The notes: generated from the sequence alone by a model not told the origin. Counted from the stretch's first letter, positions 1-14,351 are shown. The stretch is DNA of 64,000 nucleotides from Embiotoca jacksoni (GCA_022577435.1 JAKOON010000006.1:19685501-19749500), one strand, 5' to 3'. Program-made: numbers and translations.

Positions 1-1225
1 TGCAAACAATTACTTTTTTCAGAAAACGTGGGGCAAAGCCATATTCTATCATACAGAGAAGAGCTCTTGCTCATTCATTACAAAAACACTCACTTGGCAT
101 GAGGTGTAGGCTTATTCGCTCTCTAGCCCTCTTCTTTCATAATCAGCACTTCAAGGTAAAAGCATCAGGCACTGACTGAATCACATGGAAAAACAAAGCA
201 ACACTGATGTTGGTTGTGACCAAACTCAAAATCCTGTGTGCTACGATAGTGCAAGAAAAAAGGACAGGGGTCAAAACTTTTACAATTCATCCACAGGGGA
301 ACATTCATTTCTGTAACAAAGTTCACTTCAGTCTATTGTTGTCAAGGTCTAAATAAAAAAAACAAATTGTAAACATGCTGATGGTGGTAGACGGTCAGTG
401 AGGCCGATAGTCTGGGAACCCTGAGTGTACAATTCTGTGTCACTCCTTCGAGTTTGAACCTCTGATGTCGCCTGAAGAAAAGTCTTTAGGATCCCTCAGA
501 ACCACAAATGTCAGGAAAACCAAAGTCAATAACATTCATCCTCTTAAGAGCATGAAGATCAGTACAAAATTCAGTCAAAAAACAAATCTGTCCATCTAAC
601 AGTTGAGATCTTTCAGTCTGGACCAATGCAGGCCGCTGCCTGGACAAGGATTCATTGTATTCATTCCAAACGGTTTGATATGCGACGTTGGGTTTAGTAT
701 GAGACCATGTGATCCAAACAGGGACTGTCAGAAGTCTGTTAATGTCCATGTACTTCCAGAAAAATTAAAAAAAAATAGAAAAAATCCAAAAAGCAATTTC
801 CATCTGCCAACATTGCGGCAGTGCACTGTGTTGTCCATCAGCATGCTAGCAGGGTTAGCCTTGAAAGCTAAGCGGGCATTGTGCAAAAACATACAGTGTT
901 ACGTACAATGTTTGTGTACAGGTTTAATTGTCCTTCCTGCATTGTCAGAACCTACGATTTCTCTTTTCACAGTGTGCTGTTCAACCGACCTGCAGAACAC
1001 CAGGCCCCAACTTGATCCGGTGACGACTCAAATAAAGATTTTACAAACCAGATGGCGGTGTCCCTGTTTTATCCAGATCCTTATCCTCTCAACAATCACC
1101 TGAAGTCTGATTCCTGTCTTAGGTCGGAGTAACTCAGTGTGCTCTGTCTGGTGCAGCACAGGCACTCTACTCTGCCCAGATGTTCTGCTGATGCTGTCGC
1201 TGAACTTTCCACTGCATGTGTCAAG

Positions 1226-1228
<3 letters not shown>

Positions 1229-1277
<49 letters not shown>
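1229..1277. repeat. (CA)n microsatellite
   Basis: An uninterrupted AC dinucleotide run. The open frames crossing it are repeat artefacts. Confidence 0.97.
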
Positions 1278-1278
<1 letters not shown>

Positions 1279-1433
1279 GCCCACAGGTACTCATTTAATC
1301 ATGCAAACACTTGTACGCACATGCACACACAAAATGACAGGCCGTCTGGCTCAATTTTTGGGGTTAGAAATTACAGACTTATTTGGCCTACTTAGCTTGA
1401 CCCCGCCCTGTGCTTTTCTTTTTTGAGAAGAAG

Positions 1434-1434
<1 letters not shown>

Positions 1435-1488
<54 letters not shown>
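1435..1488. repeat. (CA)n microsatellite
   Basis: A second uninterrupted CA run, about 160 bp from the first. Confidence 0.97.
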
Positions 1489-1489
<1 letters not shown>

Positions 1490-2519
1490 CACTACGCAAT
1501 AGAGGAGCAATACTTATCCATTCAGCCCGAGGCCTTCTGTAATCTCTGCCATCCAGCGCCACCACAGCTATTCACAGTTTTCCATCTGCAGGAGGTTCAT
1601 ATGAGTTATTATCATTAACGCTGACACACGGGGCCTCAAGTTATATCCAGTTTGATTTTTTTGTAATTATTGTGGCAGTTCTGTGGCATGTTATAGACCA
1701 AGTGTAACATGCTGTATGATGTGTAACATGTGTTATGTCACAATTTTTCTGAAGAATGTAAGTGAATCCCTTCTCTATCAACGTGACATTGACCGGGAGT
1801 GTAACAAATGACAGGACTTGGAAGTTGAAGCATTGCATCCAAATTAGGCCAGAATTCAACCCCTACCCCCCAAAAATATGGAAAAAAAAACTATGCAATG
1901 GTGAGACATTTTATTTTTTTCCAGATGTGAATAAAAATGTCAGCAGAGAAGATCATTAGTATTGCAGTAAATCATTTATATAACCCTTACCTCCAAGATT
2001 ACAGATACAAAGATGTCTCAGACAATGTCACATAAAGTATCATGAAAAGGTGAAAGCTTTTCATTTACACAGCGCTTACTAACAAGCAGTCAACTCACTA
2101 TTGTTGGAAATGCTAACATGCACAAGAACAAGTGAGAAGTGAAAGAGACGGTGTTGCACAATTTGTTGACTTCAAGTGTGAAGAATTAGTTTAGGCTTTA
2201 TTTCATTATAGACATTACTGTTGGCTCTGTATAATCACTTACCTGTGCTCCATTCAAATTTGAATTAAAAAGAATTGTTGAAAAGTGTATATGTAAACAT
2301 ATGAGATATCTTTCATTTTGTATTTATTCATGAATGTACCCCTGATCAAATAGAAGTACAAACCAGCTTTATCCTGTTGTTGCCTTCTATATCCTCCCTT
2401 CCCTGTGTCACTTACCAGTAGCTCATCTTTAGAGCACACTGAGAGCCTCAGGTGGCACATTTTTAAACCCAGGATCAAGTGAAACTATTAGGCTGGGCGA
2501 GATATTAAATAAAATACAA

Positions 2520-2524
<5 letters not shown>

Positions 2525-2556
<32 letters not shown>
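2525..2556. repeat. (TA)n microsatellite
   Basis: TA run followed by a T run. Confidence 0.95.
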
Positions 2557-2557
<1 letters not shown>

Positions 2558-4031
2558 TTTTTTTTTGCCGATGTGAAAAATATAAATATTTCAATATTGA
2601 CATGCGCTTTATCAGCTGTGTCAGTCAACACCAGTGCTCGTAGTGAGAAACAGTTTTACCGTTTCCTTGGAGATACCTGCACATATGGGCTTTGCCAATC
2701 AAACAGACTTTAAAGAATCAGCCTGGTATCACGGCAAAGTGTGTAAATTCGTCCACTTATGAATACTGTATCCATGTCGCATTTTGCATGCCTATAGATG
2801 TAAAAATTAAGTTGCCTTGGGTTTAGCCACCAAACACCACATTGAGTATGGAAAAAAAAATAGTACCTGGTTAAGGTTAGGAAAGGATTTCTCAAAATGA
2901 TGCTTTCTCATGGACTAAAACCGTAGTCTTAATTCTGGATTTAAACCCATCCAATCACACCCGACGTACTTCCACTTCTGTAGCAAGACATCCTCTTCAG
3001 CACAGAGAGCCTCAGGTTATCCTGAAGTGACAAGAACTTATGACGCAGGACACCACTGATCTACAAATAAACCCCAAAAAGCTTTCATGTCATAAAACTC
3101 ACCAGGCCGAATAAACATTTTCTCCCCTTTCGGCTTGGGTTTGACTCTGTCTCATGCTGTGAACCAGCTGACCTCTGACCTTCCGTCAGCCCTACAAGGT
3201 GAATCTATCCAGATCACTGATGTCTGCTGCCCTGTGGTTGAACATTTTTACAACTCCACAATGACAAACTCAGTATTCAGGCTGAAACTATAATGCACAT
3301 AATGTTTTATTCTGTGTTTGTTTCTCATGCAAATGAATAACACTTGTACATATCATTGATGTTTATTAACCTTGCTTATATAGTAAATCTGCAGACTCTC
3401 TGCCTGTCTTTAGTTACTCATATTGGCTAACAATATAAACTTGTATTAAGTATTTGTGTAAGTGATATCAACAGGTGTCGTCATGGTGGACGAATAATTA
3501 ACTTTTATTCTTAGCTGTATCAAAAATAATATTTAGACTTTTCTTAAAGGAAGCCTTCTCCCTGTTTTCAGAGCAGGCTCAGTGAGTGGTCATCTGACAC
3601 TTGACCCCTCCTCCAACCTGGCCACTCATAAAACAGTAGACCTCAGACTGAACAAGGGCTTTTTCTCTTCCAATGATAAACCTTAATATTGATCATTAGG
3701 TCGTCTCTGTTAATCTCACACTTTCTGATCATTTTAGAGTTACCACGCTCTATATTTTTAACCCCAAGCAGACTTTAAGCCAAATGAAGAATGTACGTTT
3801 AATCATCTCTCAACCTGTACCTGTAGTTGGGTAGTGGTTTGATCCATTTTGCCAAAGCTGACAGCTGTTGCATCACTGCACCCTGGTCGTCGAGACCCAA
3901 CGGTACCGGCAGAAGAAGCCTGGACGGGACGCCAGCTGCAGGAATCAACACCCACAGCAGGACGCCAGACTCCAGACTCCAGACCCTGACATCTGCACGG
4001 AGGTCCGCAATAAAGAGGCTTGTCTGGAAGA

Positions 4032-4177
4032 CTGGGACCACCCTCCAGTAAAGCTGGGACCACCCTCGAGTAAAGCTGGGACCACCCTCCAGTAAAGAAG
4101 GGACCACCCTCCAGTAAAGAAGGGACCACCCTCCAGTAAAGAAGGGACCACCCTCCAGTAAAACTGGGACCACCCTC
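4032..4177. repeat. 22-bp minisatellite
   Basis: Seven copies of a CTGGGACCACCCTCCAGTAA-AG unit start at 4032, 4054, 4076, 4098, 4120, 4142 and 4164, the last one incomplete. The middle copies share an AAGGG variant in place of CTGGG. Three 22-bp units make 66 nt, which explains the overlapping Gly/Trp-rich open frames on the minus strand; they are not genes. Confidence 0.95.
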
Positions 4178-7100
4178 CTGTGGGCACAATCAATCTGAGT
4201 ACTTTGATCCATTGGGTTGATGTCGGATAGCTGATTTATCCAATTCTAAATTACTTAAATCTCTCATTTATATCAGGAACTAGCTCAGTTTTTAATAACC
4301 TAACTATTATTCGTTCCCACCATCACCCCTCTATATTTTAGAAATCCTATTCATCACATCCATGATCCATAACTACAATATATATTCACATAGTTTATTC
4401 TTGGTGTAAATAATGTTCAATAAATATCCTTATAGACCAAGCGCTTGTTTTTGTGTATTTCCTGGAGGATATTGAAAGAAATCCCTAAATGCAGAAATCA
4501 CAGTTCAGACTATGTTGACTGATCACTTGTATATGAGCCTATACAGCCTATTAAAATTAAATCTTGATTCTTTCTGCAAGACAGAAAGTGGTGCCCCGAA
4601 TATGAATCTAATCCGCTAATCACATGACTTCCTTCTTAGATCCTTTTCATACACGTATGATGGCTAAGGGAGGCAAATTGTAATACTGACACAATCGTCT
4701 CGTGGACTGTGTGTCTTATATGGTTTGTCAGGATATGGGGCTGGAATAATGGGCAGCAATAATTGACAACAACGATATAACACAGAAGAAAGACTTCCGA
4801 TATGACTTCAATGATATGGAAATAGTTTGGTAAGCCTGGTGTGAAACTGACCGCAGTGCTGTGTAAAGTTTGTAAAAATTCTGATTCTGGCAGCAGGGCA
4901 AACCTGATCCTGCACCTGAGACCACATCAGCAGGGGAATGGAAGCAGTGTTTGTCTTTTTGAGGTTCAGATGCTGACACCTGTCTCACTTCGAAAACAGC
5001 TGTTTACATTAGCTGCATCCCTTGGCAGAAAATACTCCATCCGAAGTAAGAACCATCCGATTGCAAATGGTAGCATTGCTTTATTTGCCTGTATTTGTTG
5101 TACAGCTGCTCCTCCTGGTGAATTGTTTACATTATGAAAGAGGATATTATCCTTGCTAGCAGTGCTTTTCTTCTGTTTGTCTTGTACACACACCCCTCGT
5201 TACTGGAGAAAGATGTACAGTTTTAATAAACAAAGCTATTTTTCCATCATGTCTTTTCTTCTGTTTATGTAGAAAGAAAAAAGGGCCATATGCCCCTGAG
5301 TAAAACTGGCTTTTCATAAAGCATGTCATATTTAACTTTGAATGTTTATAATGTGTATTTATCACTTGAAAAACTGCCTATGGGTATTTCAGCCCACTCA
5401 ATCTAGACATTCGTATGAAATGTGGAACATGTGTCAGTGCTTTGTAACTTGGATCACCTTTCAAATGTGTAGATCATTTACATAAAGCTGGTTGCTATGT
5501 GCGATACAGTTTATATTCTATTCTATAACACAGAAATGCCTCAAGGCAAAAATTTGTGGTCATTTGTTAATTGAAAATGACTGATTCACAACTTAGCCCC
5601 AATGTACCAAGAATGTTACATGCTGTTGTGCGCTGATCAACCACAGCCATTCATCACTCCTGCAGAAAAAACTCTTTCTGTTTCTGTTTTTTTCTTTGTC
5701 GCTTTGGAGCCATTTCCTGCTTCATAATTCAATTTTGCACAACAGTACATTTAATTATCGGTCTCTGTTCCATACATGGCATAGTTACTGTTAATTTCAG
5801 TGAAAAACATCTTAATTGAAGGGTCATTAGCTGCTGTGATGGTGCTGTTACTCAGCAATTAGGAAAAAAACTAAAGGGATTTTACAAAGTTTAGAGATGA
5901 ACTTAATTTAGGGCCTGCTAATGTAGGCTAATGCAAGTATGCGAATGTAAATACGTAATTAAAAAGAAAGGAGAACAAATGCAAAGTTTAAGGATATGAT
6001 TAATATAGTGTATTTATTATGCTAATATGGTTATTTTTTTCTAAAAGACACATTTAGATTTTAAATCTTAAATATTTACAGTTTCTTGATCCATTGCAAA
6101 AAGCATGATTTGCATCAAGGTGGAAATGTGAATCAGTAAAGATGTGATGTGACTACAAAACCAGAAAAGAGCTGTACCGTTACTGTACGAGGCACAATCA
6201 GCCCTGTCCCGACTCCAACAATAAATGTGAATCATAATTCATATATCAATTTTAATAATGCATAATGCACCATTGATTCCTGCTTTCATTCAAATGCTAA
6301 TCTACAAAGAAACTTGTGGTCGGTTATCAATTTTACTACCATGAAGAAACAGCAAGTCTCAGGAGGCAGCGCAGCTGAATACTGCATGATGGATGATAGG
6401 TTCTGCCTGATGAGGATATCTGTCAGTGGTGTGTTTGATAGTCCCGATGGAGCTTTTCAATCTGAACAGACCCCTGAGGTTTTTAAAGAATGTAATGTGA
6501 CTGTGATTTATAGAGTACACCTCACGACATAAGTACAGAAGGAACTTAAAAAAGGTGCTGTTTATCTAACTACAGACCTTGGATCAAATACCAGGCATTT
6601 AACGAGAAGGTCCTATTCAGAACTGAACAGAAATCACTGTTGTGTACATCAGTGTCATAAAGGCGCGAGCAGCTTTGTTGTAAACTCCAAAAGGACTGCA
6701 TAAAAAAAGGAACAGTTTTAATCAGTTTGTGGATTTGGTAATCCAGTCTCATTTAGTGAAATTGATTTATCCACTGGGGATGTAAATAATACTGTTACAG
6801 TGAAAATGTAATGAACGAAAAAACAGGTTGCATGTTAAAGTTTGATGTAGTTTGACATTTAAGGATCTGTATATAACCCACAAGGAAGATTCGAAAGCAT
6901 TTGAAAGAAGGTGTAAAACAAACATTAGCATTCAGATATCATTTATGTTCATATCACTAACTTGTTCAGAAACAGCTCTCAATTTAAGGTGCTTTCTGGA
7001 TAGTTTAGACTTCTGGATCAATTACAGGAAATTATGGCAGCATAACAATTATTGTCATTAACAATTAAAAAAAAAGAAGTAAAGCTGCAGTGGCATACTG

Positions 7101-8509
7101 GGACAAAATAATAAAACTTGACTAAACTTGAAAAACGCATTAAAACGACAAAAGTTCTAAAATAAGTCATAAAATAATAATGATATAGCCTAGTGGCAAC
7201 AAAATTAATATGTTCATTCATTTTTCTCCATTCAAATGTAAAAGGCTACCTGGTGAACTGACAACGCGCCGATGTCATGCACACTCTACAAACCAATTCA
7301 TGTCAAGTGCAGGGACGTAGGTGTGTCATGCAACGTTATTAAGTGCACTTGCAAAATTGCAATATGAAACCAAGAAGAACTGGATTAAATGTTAAGAACG
7401 TGAGGACCTCTGTCTGGACTTTCAGGTGTGAAAACACCTTTAGATATTGAGTGGATCATTCAATCAGAGTAGAGTAGCAACCTGAAAGTAATATCAATAT
7501 TCCCTCCCTCTTTTGGTCTCTGCTGACTCGGGAAATATCTGGGCTTTGGCTGATAAATGCTCCACTATGAGCACTGACATCAGTTGCCAACCCTCTGTCT
7601 GCTGTTTGGTGATCAGAAAGTAGTGTACAGTGGGTTTTTAGGGCTTTATCGATGAAAACATTTGTATTTTGTTGTGGAGGTGATGAGAGTGAAACAAATT
7701 GCAGGACAAAAACCTAAAACAGTGAGCTGAAAGATGATAAAATGCTCCATGGATCTGAAGAGGGACTGTATAGTTGGCTAACTATACTTGTCACTTGCCA
7801 TACAAGTGACTTCATTCGCATCATTTGATTTATTGTTTGAAGGCCACAAGAAATCCCACAATGAGCCAGAAACTCTGAAGCATCGAGGTGGAAACATTCG
7901 GCTTCGGGGTCGCGTGGCAGTCAGTGGTTTGTGCCTTTAATGGGGGAAAGAAGCAACCTGTTTATTCTACACTGGTATTTGTTGCTTTTTCATGATTACA
8001 TGCAGCACAAATATTCACACTTGTCCTTGTCAGTGTGTATTTTCATGCTTTCTGCTGGCTGCCTGTATCTGTGTATTTGCTATGTCTGTACTGTACAGGC
8101 AGCCGTCGGCTCTCTGTGTCTTCAGATATTTAAAGGCCTTTTGTTTGTGGCTCATTGTCTTTGTTTCAGACTGAGAAAAACAACAGCAGTACATTCCTCG
8201 GTCTGTGTGGCTGGGCTGGGAGCTGTTACACCCTTGGACCACTGTGGCTCATCTGGCACTTCAGCTGGACATTAACTGGATGTTTAGACATAAAGTCGCT
8301 GCCTCCTCCCCACTAGATGTGTCATGGTGGTGTCATGGTGGTGTCATGGTGGTGTCATGGCCTCAGTTTTTGTTTTGAGTGTTGAGAAGAAAAGCTTGAC
8401 TGATGTGGTTAAATATGGAGACATTTTGGGTCAGTGTGTTTGTGTGGTTTTTTTCTCCATGTTGGTTTAACAAAGTCATAGTCTTTACTACAGGTGGTCT
8501 CCAACCGTA
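4178..8509. other. Non-coding DNA
   Basis: AT-rich and without recognised genes or elements other than the 11-bp repeat at 8320. Confidence 0.6.
8320..8360. repeat. 11-bp tandem repeat (TGTCATGGTGG)
   Basis: Three full copies and one partial copy in tandem. Confidence 0.9.
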
Positions 8510-8985
8510 GATCGCACACAAAAAAATGGACGTAACCTCAGTTCTGTCACCCAAAAGTCTCTTGAAGAGTGGTTTTGAGCACCTTTGGCAGTGCCGGTCT
8601 CGGCCTTACTTCCAGATCCTCCAAAAATGATCAAAGAGGTGGTGCATGTGTGGAGGCGGACCGAATGAAGCCCAGTTGCTGACACCTGCAGGCAAACCAG
8701 CCGGCTGTCATGGCATCCTCCTGTCACTTAAAGCCCTTAATTATGCACAACTTAAAGCCTAAACAGGTTAGTTATATAACAGTTCACCTCCATGCAGTTG
8801 TCATGAACGGGGAAATTATGGAGACCAAAACTGTTTTTGTACCAGGCTGCAAAACATGTTTATTTATGGTGTAAAATTGGACATTTTTACATGTGGTCTG
8901 TGGGGAACGACTCACTTTTGGAGCCACCCTTGAGTGGCCATTCTAGCAACTGCAGCTGTAGCCTGCAACTGGTACAAATTTAACT
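8510..8985 (-). repeat. Dispersed teleost-type repeat, old copy
   Basis: On the minus strand this reads GGCCACTCAAGGGTGGCTCC followed by AAAAGTGAGTC and later CCTGGTACAAAAACAG-TTTTGGTC. It resembles the opening of the segments at 47.2, 56.1 and 57.4 kb (GGC...CCAAAA...). No coding potential. The family name is unknown to me. Confidence 0.45.
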
Positions 8986-10132
8986 CAATCTCAAAGACGT
9001 CTGTTCTGTTCTCTTTGGCAGCACCTATAGTGATAACGTCACCCGTCACCGTTTTTAAATTCAAATCCCCCAGATCATTACTATAATTTTATTGATGAGT
9101 CTCAATCACCAACCTGCCAAAGTGAACAGCTACTAAAGGGGTCGCTAAAAGCCGAGGTTGACCGTATTGCAGGTTCCTTTTGGGAGGATGATTGAAGACA
9201 TTTTTAGTTTCACATGTTGGACAATCGTCTTTTTTCTTTCAATGAGTTATACGAGATGATAGTTCGATAACACTCTTGAGTCTAAATTGACAGGTTTGCA
9301 GTTTTCCAGACTTACCTCAAGAAACCATTTCTCGGCTTATAAACAATCAATGGAGACTCGAAAACGTCACGACACGAAGTCAGTAGTCAAATACTTATTT
9401 CATGAATTGAGTTTATTGTCTCAGCTACACTTGATGTTTCCCCGTTTCAAATCTTTGTGTTTGGCCAAGCTAACAGTTCTCTGTTCGACAGATGTGAGCG
9501 TAGTTCAGATTCTCACCAACAATCACGGTCCGGCATTTATTTACAGTGTTCTGTTGCCCTTGTCTTAATGAGGGGACCGCGTCAAAATCTCTTATTTCAT
9601 TTTCCTCACTCAATTATTTATAAGGTAATTATTTGATCGAACTGTCTCAGTTACTGACACATGTTGGCAGTTCAATTTAGTCCATCACAGAAGTGCACAA
9701 AGCATTAAGGATCGGAGGATTCTCAAAAGGGGGCAATCGACAATTTTGAGCCTAACATGTTAGCCGGGATGAGAATTTGTGTTTCAGTGCTGCAAATCTG
9801 GTCAGAGTTGCTGAAATGTAGAACACCGTTCACTCTGCAAAAATGAATTAAAAAGTCATCAATATTCCCTGTAATAACCGCACACATTACATGTTTATTT
9901 TCAATTTGTAATGCATAATTATGCTGGTGTTTTGTAGGCAAGCACAGCATGTAATCAAATAAAATACCTCTCTTTCCATTAGGATTTTTAAACATTAGAA
10001 GGTTTCTTATGAAAAATGTTTCCAAAACAATGCAACGTTTGCACTGATGGATCTTAATGAGATGCAATGATGTGTGTTTCAGTGCTGCCCTCTAGTGAGA
10101 TGAAAGATAGATGATGCAAATCACCGCAATCT
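8986..10132. other. Non-coding DNA
   Basis: Nothing recognised. A 93-codon plus frame at 9287 shows no family resemblance. Confidence 0.55.
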
Positions 10133-10168
10133 ACACACACACACACACACACACAATCACACACACAC
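10133..10168. repeat. (CA)n microsatellite, interrupted
   Basis: Two CA runs separated by ATC. Confidence 0.93.
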
Positions 10169-10669
10169 GTCATCACCGACACCTCCACAGATTATTCGAA
10201 CTCAGAAACCCGCAGACAGCACTATTAAAATTTTAAAATTAATTTATTATATGTCTTTGTCATAGAACTCATTACTTTTTGTTCATGGTTAACATACAGC
10301 CATTCATATAGAGAACAAATGAGCTTCTTTATTCATCATTTTCAATTAACTTAGAAATTTACACTCTTCTTTGTGACCCCGCAGAGGAGAAAAATATCCT
10401 TTTTTTCAAAAGTATCTTCTCTCGTTTACATTTTTTATGTTTGTATTCCCCCTGAGGGGAAAAGGCCCTCTTCCTTCTCCTCTTCCTCCTCCTGTTCTCT
10501 TTCTCTTCATTTGGATGAATGGATGTGGAGGCAAGGGAACACCTGAACACACTGGCACATTGATGAACACAGGCAGAGGGCTGATGTGCACTGGGAGCTG
10601 AACACGGAGCCACTAAACAAACACGCCCATTCTCTCTCTCTCTGTTCTCCCACACATGAAGCTACAGTA

Positions 10670-10703
10670 CATACACACATACACACATACACACATACAC
10701 ACA
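10670..10703. repeat. (ACACACAT)n repeat
   Basis: Four imperfect units of ACACACAT. Confidence 0.85.
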
Positions 10704-12029
10704 CTCTCGCGCACACACGTACACTTTCCCACGAAGACTCATTGAACGGTTTCAAAATATCAGCATCAAATTAAAAAAAAAAAAAAACTAAAACAAAAAC
10801 TACCCTAGAATCAAAAAGAAGCCCCAACAATGATATAAAAAAATAAAACTATGCAACCATTTACAATCATTATCAGTGCATGGGGACAGAGGGAGGCAGG
10901 GGATACAGGTTGTGGTATTGTACAATATCACAATATGCTGTAGCGTACGCTCATATGTAGCTGTTGTGTCAAAAATAAAATTAAAAAAAAAGGAATTTCT
11001 TTGCTTTTTTCCAGCTTTTGCAAACATTAATTTAAATGAAATTGAAAAGGAGTGACTTGTTTCTAGATAAAATTTTAATTTTTAAAAAAAAAAAGTGCTG
11101 CAACCCCACTCAATTTCACCCGAAAATTAAACACCCGAACGACTACCCTATTTTCATTTTCCCTCTTATATTGCAAACTGTATTAAACCTTTTTTTTTTT
11201 TCCTTTTAACACACACAAAAACAAAAACAAAAAACGTCTGTGTAAAGATGGAGGGCTAATTCTGGCAAACCGGTGGGGGTGGGGGGGTGGAGAGGATTAG
11301 GTGGCTATGGACCTGGCAAACAGCCCTGTTGGTTAATTGGCTGCAGACAGCACTCTGCCCCAGGGACATGAGACCGGGTGGCAGCACCATGCCGAGCGCC
11401 AGTCATCTGCCAAGGCTGTACTGTTGATGAGTATGTGTCTGAACAACATGTCAGTGTTATTTGTCCTTTTGCAAGGACAAGATGGACGGAAGGCGGAGGC
11501 AGTGTTTGTATATGTGTGGTATGAGACGGGACAACAGGAACGCCCCCTAGTGGTCACTGTGTAAAGACAGGCCAGTGTGTGTGTGTGTGTAAGTAGATGC
11601 AGATGATGCTTCACTAAGCAGCAGCGATGACATTTGTCCATCTTACAACAATGTTTTCATTCAAGGGAGAAGTAGCTGGTTTTAAGATTTATTCCATAAA
11701 AGTTGTTGGATGAACGCTTCATTTATTCGTGTCTTTTATCAAAGAATGAAAGAACACAGATCTATGGAGTGAAACTTTTTTTTAAAACAAGTATCACAAT
11801 CCATTTATGGAAATCTTTTTGCATGCACACCAGCCTCTGACTCATTTCCTGATGCTGCTGAGTGAAGCCGTCCTACAACAAAGAACAGTGACTGAATCAG
11901 TTGTAATGAAACCTGGAATTAACAACCATAAAAAATAATAACCCTGTTTAAAATACATACATTGCCTGATTAGCTAATAGTTACATATTTTATCAAAATT
12001 AGAAATGAAAAAACTGTGTACATCCCCCA

Positions 12030-12048
12030 TATATATATATATATATAT
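12030..12048. repeat. (TA)n microsatellite
   Basis: Short AT run in A-rich DNA. Confidence 0.9.
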
Positions 12049-12542
12049 GTATGTATGCATAAAAAAAAAACCACAAAACCACCCTCCAATAAGGTGCTAT
12101 TCATAGTTTTACAGGCAGAAGTACGATCTGTATTTCAGCATGCAACTCAAATAAAAAGCTTTTTTCCAAATAATTATTATTTTTTAGTTTTTTGACATCT
12201 TTTGTCTATTTGGAGGAAGGACAACACAAAGAAAACACAAAAAAGCATCGAACCAGCACCACTTTGCTTTGTGATAGACAAAAAACAAAAAAAGATGAGG
12301 GCAGAAATGGCAGTGTCTTTTTTTTTTCTGTCTGTATCCTGGGTTGTGCTCAGGTCAGGACTCAAGCCCAAACCGGTTCTGAGTGGCTGAGCGACGACAA
12401 AAATGTTTTTTGGTCACACAATGGCAAGCCTTCATAGCGATCACATAACAGCGAGGGCATAAACAGAGCGCCTACAGTAGTCTTACTGTTTGACCAGCAG
12501 AAGACACGGCCACAATCAGACCACAGTAAAAAACAGAGGCTG

Positions 12543-12545
<3 letters not shown>

Positions 12546-12590
<45 letters not shown>
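12546..12590. repeat. (GT)n microsatellite
   Basis: Uninterrupted TG run. Confidence 0.97.
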
Positions 12591-12591
<1 letters not shown>

Positions 12592-12767
12592 TTTGTGAGC
12601 ATGTGTGTATATGTGTGTATGTGCGGTAGCTATCTGAGAGTGTATCTGCCGTGTGTATATAAACCGGTCAAAGAACAGCAACATAAAGAAAAGAAAACAA
12701 AAAAGCAACACATAAATCAAGTGGTTTTGTGATGCTGTTAAGGTCGTGAGGAAAAGATGATGTCATC

Positions 12768-12791
12768 AAAAAAAAAAAAAAAAAAAAAAAA
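12768..12791. repeat. A24 homopolymer
   Basis: 24 consecutive A on the plus strand. It could be the poly-A of an old retro-insert, but no body of an element is recognisable. Confidence 0.9.
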
Positions 12792-12938
12792 CAGTCCCAG
12801 AGAGCAAATAAGATGGCCGCCACAGTATGAAGTCCCCTTTGCGGCATCAAAGGAGGTAAAAGATCTGCAAGGTGGAGTGGACGTCTATTTTAGCGGTAGG
12901 CTAAGACAGTGATTATGAGCATAACACATACACATTCA

Positions 12939-12940
<2 letters not shown>

Positions 12941-12971
<31 letters not shown>
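12941..12971. repeat. (CA)n microsatellite
   Basis: Uninterrupted CA run. Confidence 0.95.
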
Positions 12972-12975
<4 letters not shown>

Positions 12976-14310
12976 CCTTAAAAGACATTAAATATCAAGC
13001 TGCCAAGTGGATGAAGTTACAAAAAAAGTACAAAAACAAAGTTAAATAGAAAAACAGAGACACTCATCACCTATCCCTCTCTGTTCCTCCGACTTCCACC
13101 AGGAACAATATTCAAACTTTTTAAAACAAAAACCCCAGACGGAAAGACACATCGATTGACTTCACATAAAAGCATAAGTGCAAACCAAAATTAAAAAATG
13201 GGTAGAGACAATACATGTGGAAAGCCTGTGATTGTACGGATCGTCCCCTCCCTCTTTCCTTCTCTGTCTCTGTTTCTGATTCTCATTGTGGGGGAATTCA
13301 AACCCCTCTGGAGGCTCGCACTCACCCTCTTTCCCCCTCAACTCTTCCCTCCCCTCCGTTTGCCTTTTTCTAACCCCGTCGCTTTGCTTTCTGTCTCTCT
13401 CTCTCTGCCTCAGCGCAGGTCAGGGCTGCTAAGGAGCTGCAAGTTTCTGAGAATTGGAGGGAGACTCGAGTTACAAAGTAGATCACACACAAGCCACTCG
13501 AAAAGGAACGAACACACACTACATGGACGTGTATGCGGACACCCAAGCACCACGCCTCGGTGTGTGTGGATTCATCTCCTGCTGTAACTCAGCAGTCAAA
13601 TATATCACATTCAAGGCCAATCACCTTCTTTAAGAGAATGATGGGAATATGGGCGCAATATTTTCTGACAAAGTTAGCACGCCACTGGAGATTTCTGTTT
13701 TTCCACTTTTCTTGGTAATCGATCTGAAGTGGGCAGGACTGCGGTAGAAAAAAGTGACGTCATATTTCTGTGCACCAGTCGGAATTTAGACTCGGGGAGT
13801 CGGATCGAACCAAACCGACACCTTATAAGCACCTGGGGATATGGTTTAGTTTGCTTCCTGCATAATTAGTCATGAATATTTAATATTGTTTGGGAATATG
13901 TACGGCAAAATATGAATTCAAGTTTTCAGGAGCTTTACGATTTTCCATAAGTGAGCCTTACCCAAACTGTGACAACCGCCCACCCACCAACACCACGCGC
14001 AAACGCAGTGGCAAGCGTGTCCGTATACTTTTGGCCACATAATCTGCCACGCAAACACATCCGCTCATCCCTCCCCGCCGATTTCTTTTGGCATTTGATC
14101 TGTAGCCAGGTGTCGGCCTGTCTGCCCGCGCGACTTCTCGTGCACGTATGTGTCACCTCGTCCATCTGTCTCCGCGCCGCCGCGCTGACTTTCATCTGTT
14201 TGATCTGCCGTGTCACAACATATGGACTCCGGGACCAGAGTCGGCCCACGCCCACCCTGAAGCCAACAATCTGTCCTGTAACACATACAAGTGTTATGAC
14301 TCCTGACTTA

Positions 14311-14351
14311 CACACACACACGCACACGCACACACACACACACACACACAC
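14311..14351. repeat. (CA)n microsatellite with CG interruptions
   Basis: CA run interrupted twice by CACG. Confidence 0.95.

Larger units (their letters stand above)
1..4031. other. Non-coding DNA
   Basis: AT-rich sequence apart from the microsatellites listed. The longest frame (603-1103, plus) has no recognisable domain, no exon signals and ordinary AT-rich codons. It could be a 3' UTR or intron of a gene outside the window. Confidence 0.6.
10169..13450. other. A-run-rich non-coding block, possible 3' UTR of an unseen transcript
   Basis: Many plus-strand A runs (T runs on the minus strand), short GT/CA repeats and no coding frame. The texture resembles a long minus-strand 3' UTR. No coding exon that could belong to it is visible before mgat3, so this is only a suggestion. 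Confidence 0.35.

Noticed and set aside
603..1103. 166-codon plus-strand frame
   Set aside because: No recognisable domain, AT-rich codons typical of non-coding DNA, and no splice or promoter context.
3799..4212. Gly/Trp-rich 137-residue repeat protein
   Set aside because: All three minus frames are open because of the 22-bp minisatellite; they repeat the same peptide in shifted frames.
13740..13900. Possible conserved enhancer (CRE plus homeodomain-like sites)
   Set aside because: Motifs alone are weak evidence and conservation cannot be judged from one sequence.
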